Notes under the pieces: generated by a model
Database searches by the model: none
What the model was told of the DNA's origin: nothing
Seen by the model: only the letters and a program-made list of their open reading frames with translations
DNA from: JAPOUP01 sp965221405
GTDB taxonomy: Bacteria; Pseudomonadota; Alphaproteobacteria; Rhodobacterales; Rhodobacteraceae
NCBI GenBank assembly: GCA_965221405.1
Contig: CBDCSE010000001.1
Span: forward strand, 1,178,001 to 1,242,000
Direction of reading: 5' to 3'
DNA: 64,000 nucleotides
Part shown: piece by piece, positions 53,930 to 62,153 of the stretch
How the letters are laid out: each line of letters starts with the position of its first letter
Numbering within the stretch: position 1 is the stretch's first letter
Program-made: the position numbers and the translations under genes

Positions 53930-55789
53930 TCAAAGCCCGTGGCCGTCTGTAGGGGGCGTCCTGTTGCGTCCGCCCCGGCCGCGCCCGATATAGGCCTCGA
54001 TCACGCACGCATCGGCGCGGACTTCTTCGGGGGTCCCTTCGGCGATCTTCTGGCCTCGGCTTATCACCACGACCCGATCCGACAGGCGGTTGACGAATTT
54101 CAGATCGTGGTCGATCAGCAGAATGCCGATATTGCGGTCGCGAAGGATGGCCTCCAGCCGGTCGGCAAGGTCATCGGTCTCAGCCGGGTTCATGCCGGCG
54201 GCAGGCTCATCGAGCAACAGGATCGACGGGTCTTGCGCGAGCGCCCGGGCGATCTCAAGACGTTTGCGCGCGCCATAGGGCAGGTTCTCGGCCCGCATCC
54301 CCGCTATATCGCCGAGATCAAAGGCCGCCAACTCGCGCAAAGTGATTTCATGGGCTTCAGCGTGGCCGTGTCTGGCGGCAAGCGCGGCGACCAGCACGTT
54401 TTCATAGGCCGTCAGCCCGCGAAACAGGCGGATGTTCTGGAAGGACCGCGCTACACGTTGGCGGATCACGCCTTGGGGCCGCAGCTTCGTAAGATCCACC
54501 TCGCCAATGCGGGCTGCCCCCTGATCGGCGTCGTACTGACGGGTCATCAAGTTCACCAGTGTGGATTTGCCGGCGCCATTCGGTCCGATTAGGCCGGTGA
54601 CCTGCCCCGTGGGTGCCTCAAAGCTCACCGCATCCACCGCTTTGACCCCGGCGAAGTTTTTGGACAGGCCCTCGGCTACAAGCTTGGTATCGCCCGCCGT
54701 TGCGGGGGCTGCGGCTTGGGTCATCTTGCTCCTGACCCGGTTCAGCCAAGGGACATCCGCGCCGGGTCCAAGCTCGAAACTACCGACGATCCCCTGCGGC
54801 CTGAGCCAGATCACCAGAAGGATCGCCAGACCCAAGGCGATGGTGGTCAGGCCAAAGACCTCGGGCAGCGTGATGCCCAAGACCGTGGCCCCGCCTTCCA
54901 GCCCGCGCACGGTGTTCAGCAAGAGCGTCACCGCAATCACCCCCACCACCGACCCACCGACCGAGGCCATACCGCCCACGATCATCATCACCACCTGGGA
55001 GAAAACGAGCCCGAGGTAAAACGAGGCTGGCGAGAAGGCGCCCAGGATATGCCCGTAAAGTGCGCCTGACACGGTGGCCATCGTGCCCGATAGAACCCAG
55101 GCAATCAGCCGCGCCTGGCGCGGGGCAATCCCCAGCACGGTGGCGGCATCTTCGTCATCGCGCACCGCGCGCCCAAAGAGACCCCAGCGGCTTTCGCGAT
55201 AGGCTCGCGCGATCAGGATGAAGATCACCGCCGCGATCAGCACAAATGTCAGGTCAGTCAAGCGCGGAACGCCATAAAATGTCTGGCTGCCCCGGGTGAA
55301 TTCCCGGGCGCTGGCCGCGATGGAATGCAAGATGATCAAGAGACCTAAGGTCGATATCGTAGCCGAGGCCCCCACGAGCCGCGCAATCGCGCCGCCAGTG
55401 AGGAGGGCCATGGCGAACCCCGCCAGCGTGACGAAGGGCAGGGCGGTCAGCACCGACAATTCATGCTCCGCAAGCCAGCCGGGCAAATCCGGCAAAGCGT
55501 TGCGCTGTAACCCCGCTGGCATGGTCAGGATACCCGAAAGATACGCCCCGACCATCATAAATGCGCCATGGCCAAAGCTCACGATCCCGGTATTGCCGCA
55601 GAAGACCATCAACGACACCACCGCCGCCACATTCACACACATCAGCACTGCGATCCGTTCGCCAGTGCGACCAAAGCCAAAGACCAGCACCGCCACGGCG
55701 ATCAGCAAAAAAGCCAAACACGCCGCCGTGCGGAGCGCATTGGCTATGCGCAGCCGCGCAGGATGGGTTTCAAGCGGCTGGCCCGTCAC
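53930..55789 (-). CDS. Fused LivM permease - LivG ATPase
   Basis: 619 aa from GTG 55789 (GTGA overlap with the hydrolase gene; the frame is open further up but lies inside that gene). Residues about 15-340 are a LivM permease (FCGNTGIVSFGHGAFMMVGAYLSG, RAVRDDEDAATVLGI), and residues about 375-610 a LivG ATPase: Walker A GPNGAGKS, LivG-type RSFQNIRLFRGLTAYENV, signature LPYGARKRLEIARAL, Walker B ILLLDEPAAGMNP and switch IDHDLKF. Fusion fixes the pair in one chain, seen in some members of this transporter class. Both functional halves look complete. Confidence 0.92.
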   Translation of the reverse strand: MTGQPLETHPARLRIANALRTAACLAFLLIAVAVLVFGFGRTGERIAVLMCVNVAAVVSLMVFCGNTGIVSFGHGAFMMVGAYLSGILTMPAGLQRNALPDLPGWLAEHELSVLTALPFVTLAGFAMALLTGGAIARLVGASATISTLGLLIILHSIAASAREFTRGSQTFYGVPRLTDLTFVLIAAVIFILIARAYRESRWGLFGRAVRDDEDAATVLGIAPRQARLIAWVLSGTMATVSGALYGHILGAFSPASFYLGLVFSQVVMMIVGGMASVGGSVVGVIAVTLLLNTVRGLEGGATVLGITLPEVFGLTTIALGLAILLVIWLRPQGIVGSFELGPGADVPWLNRVRSKMTQAAAPATAGDTKLVAEGLSKNFAGVKAVDAVSFEAPTGQVTGLIGPNGAGKSTLVNLMTRQYDADQGAARIGEVDLTKLRPQGVIRQRVARSFQNIRLFRGLTAYENVLVAALAARHGHAEAHEITLRELAAFDLGDIAGMRAENLPYGARKRLEIARALAQDPSILLLDEPAAGMNPAETDDLADRLEAILRDRNIGILLIDHDLKFVNRLSDRVVVISRGQKIAEGTPEEVRADACVIEAYIGRGRGGRNRTPPTDGHGL

Positions 55790-56433
55790 GCGGCGTCCCC
55801 GGAAAGCTCGCTGATCAACTCCGCACTCGTCACTTGCCGGCAATAGCCTTTGATCGTGCGCAGGGAGTGGTCGTGACGCTCTTGGCTGTAGGTCAGGCAG
55901 GCATCGGTGACTTGGGTAACGAGGTAGCCCAGATCGCAGGCATCGCGGATCGCGCTTTCCACGCATTGGTCAGTGATCAGGCCAGACATCACCACCTGCT
56001 TTACGCCAAGGTTCCGGAGGATATAGTCGACATGGGTCGACACAAAGACTGACGAAGAGGATTTTGGGAGGACGATCTCATCCCCCTCCGGCGCGATCTG
56101 GTCGATTACCTTTCCGTCCCACGACCCTTTGGGCACGTGAAATCCAGTGATCTTGTAGTCGAGAGAGCTGTCCCGGCCATCAAGCGTAAGGCTCTCTATC
56201 GTAGTATACATTACCTCCACGCCCGCCGCGCGGCAGGCAGCCTGAATGGCCTGCATGTTGGGGATCACCCGGGCGTTTAGCTGGTCAAAGAACCAGCCGT
56301 ATTTTTCCTTAAACGCCGCCCCCGAAAGCTCCTTGAATTCCGCGCCCTCCCGATGGGCGGAGAAGTTTTGCACGTCGATAAACAGTAGGGCGCTTTGATT
56401 GGGCACAAGAGGTACGTCGCGGGTGAGGGTCAT
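55786..56433 (-). CDS. Isochorismatase-like cysteine hydrolase
   Basis: 215 aa. The catalytic triad of the family is present: Asp in LLFIDVQN (about 20), Lys in VLPKSSSSVF (about 120) and Cys in SGLITDQCVES (about 155), with the usual cis-peptide setting before it. Related enzymes hydrolyse carbamoyl groups or amides such as N-carbamoylsarcosine, ureidoacrylate and nicotinamide, so it would release ammonia from an amide substrate here. It overlaps the N-formylglutamate-amidohydrolase-like gene upstream by 4 bp (ATGA) and the fused transporter gene downstream. Confidence 0.9.
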   Translation of the reverse strand: MTLTRDVPLVPNQSALLFIDVQNFSAHREGAEFKELSGAAFKEKYGWFFDQLNARVIPNMQAIQAACRAAGVEVMYTTIESLTLDGRDSSLDYKITGFHVPKGSWDGKVIDQIAPEGDEIVLPKSSSSVFVSTHVDYILRNLGVKQVVMSGLITDQCVESAIRDACDLGYLVTQVTDACLTYSQERHDHSLRTIKGYCRQVTSAELISELSGDAA

Positions 56434-57200
56434 GATAGGCTCTCCAGAACGGTCTCGATGGCGGTGTAGAGGCGGTCAGCCCAAAGTTCGGCCCCCTGAT
56501 CGGTGTCGATAAGGTCGTTTCGGATTTCAATGAGGCAGTGGGGGATGTTCCGCGGCTCGGCATGGACTGGGATGAACCAGTCCGAGGCATCGTCGATCTG
56601 GTAGGGCTCGTTCAGCGCCATCACCGCGTCGGGGGCCTCGGCTTGGATTGACGCCATGATCTGCCGCGCCGTGTCGGGCCATTCGCGGGTCAGGAAGCCG
56701 GCATGCCACGGCCGCGCTCGCCCGGCAAAGTGCGGCGTGAAGGAATGTACCGAAGCGGCGAAGCGCCGGGGGTGGCGGGTGAACAGATGACTGATGGCCT
56801 CATCTAGTGGTGTGAATATTTCATCGATCCGCGCCGTCCGGTCCGTGGCCGTTAGTTCCTTGTTGCCGGGAATGAGAACTCCATCACTTTCGGTGACGAA
56901 GGCGTCTACGCTCTGCGGCGGGCGGTTCGCGTCGAGCACCAAACGGCTGTAGCGTTGAATGATAAGCGGTGCGCCCAATCGCGCCGCCAAGCGGCGTGCG
57001 ACGGTCTCCGCACCAATATCCCAGCCGCGATGGCTGTCGAGTACCGCACGCGTCACACCCAACCCATTGAGCGCCATCGGAATCGCTTGCCCAGCATGTT
57101 CGCACAAAAGAAGAATCGGACATGGGCTGTCCGGGTTGATCACCTCAACCGGGTCTGGATCTGCAGCTGTCAGCAATGTTTTTTTGGAAGCCGTTCTCAT
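56430..57200 (-). CDS. N-formylglutamate amidohydrolase family protein
   Basis: 256 aa. Family pattern: ILLLCEHAGQAIP (about 28-40, Glu-His), DSHRGWDIGAE (about 55), SRLVLDANRPP (about 85-95), SVHSFTPHFAGRARPW (about 149-164, His) and IEIRNDLI (about 223). HutG2-type enzymes hydrolyse N-formyl-L-glutamate to glutamate and formate. Beside a gamma-glutamyl ligase this may remove a glutamyl amide, which is inferred. It is the first gene of the leftward operon; the IS5 copy lies 45 bp beyond its start, so the native promoter may be lost or supplied by the element. Confidence 0.88.
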   Translation of the reverse strand: MRTASKKTLLTAADPDPVEVINPDSPCPILLLCEHAGQAIPMALNGLGVTRAVLDSHRGWDIGAETVARRLAARLGAPLIIQRYSRLVLDANRPPQSVDAFVTESDGVLIPGNKELTATDRTARIDEIFTPLDEAISHLFTRHPRRFAASVHSFTPHFAGRARPWHAGFLTREWPDTARQIMASIQAEAPDAVMALNEPYQIDDASDWFIPVHAEPRNIPHCLIEIRNDLIDTDQGAELWADRLYTAIETVLESLS

Positions 57201-57245
57201 TGTGAACAGCGTAAGGTAACGAAATTTTCAAAGTCAAATTATTTA

Positions 57246-58120
57246 GGGCCTGTTGACACTCATGACGCGGCGACCACGCCGACGACGGGGTGAATCCCGG
57301 CCGCGAAGCCCGCGGCAGTCCTGGCGTACCGCGTCGCGACCGCCCGGAACTCCCCGGTCTTCGCGAGGAAACTGTCCACCGGTGCCGCCACCCGTACATC
57401 TCCCGGTCGTGTTCGCGCGGCACCGTCCGGTTCCGTTTCGGCGGGACCGCCGCCTCCGCGCCGCGCCCGTCCAGATCCTCCAGCAGCCAGTCGGCGCCGG
57501 ACGCCCTGTCGCCGACCAGGGCCCCGAACTCCAGCCCGCCCGGAAACCCCGGCACCCCCTGCAGGTCATGCGCCCGGGCGGCAGGGATCCTGAAGCGGAC
57601 CAGGTAGCCGGGCGCGTCCACGACGGCGACGGTCCTGGTTGTCAGGCCACCCCTGGAACGCCCGATGCCCTGACCCGGCCCCCCCCTTTTTTGGCGCCCG
57701 CCGCCTTCCGGGGCGCCTGGACGACCGTTCCGTCCACGAACACCCGTTCAGGGCCGGAATCCCCGGACAGGGCGTTGAAAACGCGCCCGGAAACCCCCGA
57801 AAGCACCCGGCGCCGGAACCGCCCGGACACGCCGCGCCACCTGGCGGACCGCTTGGGGAGGTCGCGCCACGGCGACCCCGTGCGGAACCGCACGGGCACC
57901 GCCTCCACGAGGAGGCGGCTGTCCGCCGCCGTGCCGCCGGGATCGGACTTCCTGCCCGGCAGCATGTCCCCGGCCCGCGCCCACATGGCGTCCGTCAGTA
58001 CCGTCCTGTCAGCATTCATGGTGTCACCTGCATTTTCTGCCCGCGCCGCCGTTCCGGCGGTCGCCGGGGCGGAAAACGGCACGGAACCGGGCGATTCGCA
58101 ACCCGAGTGTCAACAGGCCC
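57246..58120 (-). mobile_element. IS5-family insertion sequence, copy 2 (875 bp, decayed)
   Basis: Same element as at 14646-15523: identical 16-bp ends at 57246-57261 and 58105-58120, again with TA at both flanks. The transposase (first frame ATG 58019) is broken: where copy 1 has CCACCAGGTG, this copy reads CCACCGGTG (near 57377), a one-base deletion, and many substitutions separate the copies, most of them A or T in copy 1 to G or C here. Confidence 0.92.
57262..58019 (-). pseudogene. Broken IS5-family transposase of copy 2
   Basis: MNADRTVLTDAMWARAGDML and VFVDGTVVQAPRK correspond to ORF A; GDRASGADWLLEDL to ORF B. After GWRHRW the frame is lost by the one-base deletion near 57377, so the C-terminal catalytic region is not made. 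The slippery A6 run is kept (57686-57691 on the plus strand as T6). Confidence 0.85.
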
Positions 58121-58335
58121 TAAATTGCGCAAGAAGGCTTATCCCTTTGACTCCGGCGCCGCAAGATGTTGTGCCTGCGGCCGGTCGCGGAATCCCCTGA
58201 TCCCCGGCGGAATCCACGCCTTCGCCGCCGCGCGGCGGCCCGGACGGTGCCGGAAAGTGAGGATTCGGGTGGTGTGCGGGTGCGCGGATGCGCCCGCCGG
58301 TGCCGTGGCGGAATCCGGGCGGGGTTTCCGGCGCC

Positions 58336-58651
58336 TCAGGCGCGTCCCCCGGTGAGGTCGCGGCAGGTGGCGGGCGGCAGCCCGAGGCCGATGCCGAGGA
58401 GGCTGCCGGGGGAGGCCCGTCGGTGGCGGCGGCGGTCCCGGCGGAAGACGGACCCGTCGGGGTGGCGCTGGAAATGCCTGCGGCGCAGGCCGTGGTACAC
58501 GCCCATGGCCCAGCGCCTGGGGCTGGAGAACACCCGGTGGACCCACGCCAGGACCCCGTGGGCCGGGCGGTCGCCAACCACCCTTTCCTCCCGCGGGTTC
58601 TCCGGCAGGCCGCTGTACCCGAGCCAGCCGTCGGTGACGACCCGCGCCCCG
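58336..58651 (-). pseudogene. IS1595-family transposase remnant (C-terminal part)
   Basis: A minus-strand frame reads VVTDGWLGYSGLPENP, then LAWVHRVFSSPRRWAMGVYHGL and RHFQRHPDGSVFRRDRRRHR, the C-terminal signature of IS1595 transposases (TDGWxGY, PWVHRVFSNLKTWxxGVYHGL, FRxNRRR). The N-terminal half is missing; its left neighbour is the IS1634-type gene, which begins within the same junction on the other strand. 58121-58335 holds its presumed 3' flank without other content. Confidence 0.8.
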
Positions 58652-60135
58652 GGCGCGACCTGGCGCTGGCGACCGTCGCCGCGCGGGTGCTGTGGCCGGA
58701 CTCCAGGCCCGCCACCGCCCGGCGGCTGTCGCCGGAGACCGCGACCGGCAGCCTCGGCGCCCTGCCCGGGCTCGGGGAGGTGACCGGCAACGAGGTGCTG
58801 GACATGCCCGGCTGGCTGCTGAAACGCCAGCCCTGGATCGAGAAAAGCCTGGCCAACCGGCACCTCAGGGGCGGGAGCACGCTCATCCTGTACGACGTAA
58901 GCTCCGGCTACCTGGAAGGCTCGAAGTGCCCGCTCGCCGCCTTCGGCCACAACCGCGACGGCAGGAGGGGCAAGCGGCGGACCGTGTTCGGGCTGCTCTG
59001 CGCCTCCGACGGCTGCCCGGTGGCCGTGGAGGTCTTTCCCGGCAACACGGCGGACCCCAACACGGTGGCCTCCCAGGTGGACAGGATCCGCGGGCGCTTC
59101 GGCGTCGGGCGTGTCGCCCTCGTGAGCGACAGGGGGATGATCACCACGGCCCGCATCCGCGGGGACCTCGAGCCGGCGGGTCTCGACTGGATCCCGGCGC
59201 TGAAGACCGTGGACATCCGCAGGCTGCTCAGGGAGGGTGCGGACGGCGCCCCGGCGCCGCTGGTTCCCGAGGCGCCGGGTCCCGACGCCGTGGCCGAGGT
59301 CACGCACCCGGACTTTCCCGGCGGGCGCCTGGTGGTCTGCCCCAGCCCCCGGCTGCGCCAGGAGCGGGCCCGCAGGCGGGAGGACCTGCTCGGGGCGACG
59401 GAGGAGGCGCTGCACAGGATCGCGGCGTCGGTCCGCCCGGGCCGGCTGAAGGGACGGGAGGCGATCGGCCGCCGTGTCGGCCGGGACGTGAACCGCCGCA
59501 GGGTCGGCAAGCATCTCGAGATCGAGGTGACCGACGGGGACGTCTCCTGGCGCCGCCGCGGGGGCCGGACCGCGGCCGAGGCCAGGCCCGGCGGGATCCA
59601 CGTAATCCGCACCAGCCTCGGCGCGGAGGCCATGGGCCGCGACGGGGCCGTGGAGGCCTACAGGTCGCTCGCCGGCGGCGGGCGCGCGTTCCGGAACGAC
59701 AGGACCGACCTGCGCATCCGTCCGGTTTACGTCCACTCGCCCGACCACGTCCGCGCCCACGTGTTCATGTGCATGCCGGCCCTTTACCTGGAATGGCGCA
59801 TGCGCCGACGCCCCGCGCCGATGCTGTCCGGGGACGACGGCCGCGAGGCGGCGCGGGCGCGGCGCGGATCGCCGGTGGAGAGGGCCGAGGTCCCGGAGCG
59901 CGCGAAGGCCAAGGCCAGCACGAAGCGGACCACGGACGGGCTGCCGGCGCACAGCCTGCGCACCCTGCCCGGCGATCTCTCGGGCATGGCGCTGAACCAG
60001 CTGCGCCCGCCGGGCCATGGCGACAGCCCGCTGACCGTCGTCACCACGCCCACCCGGGTCCAGAAACGGGCCTTCGGACTTCTCGGAGTGGGGCCGGACC
60101 GGAACGTTCCCATAGGAATGACAGGTCCGATGTAG
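58652..60135 (+). pseudogene. IS1634-family transposase, 5'-truncated
   Basis: The frame carries most of an IS1634 transposase: LILYDVSSGYLEGSKCPLA, FGHNRDGRRGKRRTVFGLL, ALVSDRGMITTARI, RVGKHLEIEVTD, IRTSLGAEAM and RVRAHVFxCM-like HVRAHVFMCMPALYLEW. DDE residues in YDVSS and SDRGM are kept. The normal first 100 residues are absent: upstream the frame runs into the IS1595 remnant, although it is technically open from 58288. The part after DGLPAHSLRTL is normal. Very high GC. Probably inactive for lack of its start. Confidence 0.8.
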
Positions 60136-60347
60136 GCCACCCCGCCGGAAAGCCGTTCAAAAACAGCGGGATGACCCCGGAAACCCACTTGCGCCAACCC
60201 ATGAAGTTCCGCTTAAGGGCGAATTAATGATTCCGAGTATAACATAGGCAGCGCGCGCCCGGGCTCCGGACCGCGCTTCGCGATGTCTGCCCCGGGACAT
60301 GCGGGCGGCGATGCCGAGTTCACGGGACCGCCAGCGTACTAGGCGCG

Positions 60348-60773
60348 ATGCCCAGATCCCCGCATGACAGGGCCAGGGCTGACCTGCGGAACATCCGGAT
60401 GGCCGGGACAGGGAGGGAAACCGACGCCGCCCCCGACATCCTCGCTGAAACCTGCGGCGTGAAATGTGGGAGGGCCGCCGAAAAGCCGGTGAGGGACCGT
60501 GACGGGCCGATGGCCTTCCACGACTTCCCCGCCCGGTGCTGGAAGCGTATCGGGACCGCGAACCCGACCGGGAGCGTCTTCGCCACGGCCCGCGGCCACA
60601 CCGGAAAAACCGGGGCCTGCCCCAACCGCAGGACCGCCCCCGCCAAGGTCTTCAGGCCAATGATGTCGGCAAGGGGTAAGTGGCGAAGGACCAACGGGCC
60701 CGGCCGTCTCACCCAGGTCATCCGGGGGGTCGGGTTCAGGGACGGCATCAGGCAACCTGGAACCGCCGCCTGA
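60348..60773 (+). pseudogene. IS256-family transposase remnant (C-terminal part)
   Basis: The frame reads ARADLRNIRMAGTGRETDAA, then MAFHDFPARCWKRIGTANPTGSVFATARGHT, then GPGRLTQVIRGVGFRDGI. This matches the IS256 end (AFYDFPAEHWKHLRTTNPIESTFATVRxRT, KVIxGVKFxDG), including loss of the family's catalytic Glu in NPIES, here NPTGS. Only the last 130 codons are left. The 210 bp before it show nothing recognisable. Confidence 0.82.
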
Positions 60774-60805
60774 CCAAGGCCGTCACCAACTTTCGGGCAT
60801 AACTC

Positions 60806-61084
60806 TCAAGCCTTTGGTTCGGCGATACATGCCTTCGGTTCATGGGGTCTCAGCGAGTCGAGGAACGGGTTGCGATAAAACTCCCCGTGGTTTTCGACGC
60901 CGATTTCAAGCGTGATGTCCGTCGTAGGCCGCGCAACGCATAAAATCACGTATCCTGCATTGATCTGGCGCTTGTTAAGCGCAACCTGCCGCCGCTGATT
61001 GACGATGCCCGCAGTTAGTTTCGCAGCACAGGTGATGCAACCGCCATATTTGCATCCGTAGGGCAGATCGACCGGGACCGATTC
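60806..61084 (-). pseudogene. Truncated [2Fe-2S] ferredoxin-domain gene (3' part)
   Basis: The minus-strand frame begins after an in-frame TGA (61085-61087) with ESVPVDLPYGCKYGGCITCAAKL, continues QRRQVALNKRQINAGYVILCVARP and ends CIAEPKA, stop at 60806. That is the cluster loop and C-terminal half of a plant-type ferredoxin (C-x4-C-x2-C plus the late Cys in ILCVARP). The N-terminal 40 or so residues are absent, and the break coincides with a 16-bp sequence found also at 63708. Confidence 0.75.
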
Positions 61085-61090
61085 TCATAT
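61075..61090 (+). repeat. 16-bp sequence shared with 63708-63723 (inverted)
   Basis: GGACCGATTCTCATAT here equals the reverse complement of 63708-63723. At this place it marks the point where the ferredoxin frame is broken; at the other it joins two ISKra4 pieces. It probably is the edge of the same inserted piece in both places. Confidence 0.7.
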
Positions 61091-61167
61091 TCGGAGACTC
61101 TCAGGGAAGCTGGGTTGCAGCTGAAGCGAGTGCGGTATATATGATCGGCTATAAACTGGAGGCTGAC

Positions 61168-61470
61168 GTGACCACTGCTGCACAACAAAGGGCGAACAGG
61201 AACTACCGCACGCGTCTGGAGCAGCGCGGCTTCAAACGATTTGAGGTGATGGCACTCGAAACTGACCGGGAACTGCTGCGCACTCTGGCGCACCGCTTAG
61301 CCGAAGACGGGCCGGAAGCAGATCGGGCGAGGGCGGCGGTCAGGGAACTGGTTATTGATGAGCCGCCGAAGCCGGGTGGGATTCTCGCGGCACTGCGGCG
61401 CTCGCCGCTGGTCGGGGCTGAAATCGACCTTTCGCGCGCGCGGGCCGACGGGCGCAAGGTCGATCTTTGA
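61168..61470 (+). CDS. Antitoxin of a VapBC-type pair
   Basis: 100 aa from GTG 61168, 5 nt after GGAGG; an upstream in-frame ATG (61141) has no such site. The N-terminal part (QRANRNYRTRLEQRGFKRFEVMALETDRELLRTLAHRLAEDG) looks like a DNA-binding/dimerisation region of ribbon-helix-helix type, followed by the toxin-binding tail ALRRSPLVGAEIDLSR ending GRKVDL. The stop overlaps the toxin's TTG start by 3 bp, the usual TA coupling. It should neutralise the PIN protein and repress the operon. The pair looks intact in the midst of dead elements. Confidence 0.85.
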   Translation: MTTAAQQRANRNYRTRLEQRGFKRFEVMALETDRELLRTLAHRLAEDGPEADRARAAVRELVIDEPPKPGGILAALRRSPLVGAEIDLSRARADGRKVDL

Positions 61471-61910
61471 CGCGCTACCTGCTCGATACCAACATCATCA
61501 GCAATGCCGTCAAGCCGCAGCCATCCGCGCTTCTGGTCGACTGGATGGCCGGGCAGCTGAATGAAGACCTGTTTATCGCTTCGCTGACCGTCGCCGAAAT
61601 CCGGCGCGGCATTCTGGAACTTCCCAGTGGCGGGAAGAGGGACGGGCTCGAAGCCTGGTTCGCGGGCAAGGAGGGGCCACAAGCGCTGTTTGCGGGGCGG
61701 ATACTGCCGTTCGACGACATGGCCGGCCTGATCTGGGCGCGCCTGATGGCGGAGGGCAAAGCCCATGGTCGGCCCCGCTGCGCCCTCGACATGATCCTCG
61801 CCGCGGTGGCGGAGGCGAACGACTGTATGATTGTCACGGATAACGAACGGGATTTCAGGGAGATTGAGATCATTAACCCCTTGCGGCATGAAGCGGCGAG
61901 GAAAAGATGA
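61467..61910 (+). CDS. VapC-type PIN-domain toxin (ribonuclease)
   Basis: 147 aa from TTG 61467. PIN acidic residues are complete: Asp7 in YLLDTNIIS, Glu in TVAEIRRGI (about 44), Asp in CALDMILAA (about 112) and Asp in IVTDNERDF (about 129). The domain is a Mg2+-dependent endoribonuclease that cuts tRNA or rRNA in known VapC proteins. The antitoxin precedes and overlaps it. 61911-62153 after it shows nothing recognisable. Confidence 0.92.
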   Translation: MTRYLLDTNIISNAVKPQPSALLVDWMAGQLNEDLFIASLTVAEIRRGILELPSGGKRDGLEAWFAGKEGPQALFAGRILPFDDMAGLIWARLMAEGKAHGRPRCALDMILAAVAEANDCMIVTDNERDFREIEIINPLRHEAARKR

Positions 61911-62153
61911 TCGAGGAAGGAAGAAGTCATCCATTCTGGAAGGTATTGGCATGGGCGACCAAGACGGATTCATGATGTACACCTCTCTAAATTGTCGTTT
62001 TCTAAAATTTTGATTGCGGAATGTAATGGTGGCACACTGTGTTCCCGTTCCTGCCGGTCAATCAGGTGGCCAGGCCGGGAATCGGACGCCGCTCCCGCCC
62101 CTTACAAAAATCCAGACCTATATCGGTGATCCGGATGGCCTGTATGGCGGGCC

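Noticed and set aside
58336..60018. Very long minus-strand frame opposite the IS1634 transposase
   Set aside because: It is the antisense of a GC-rich coding frame; only its last 105 codons match a family (IS1595), reported separately.
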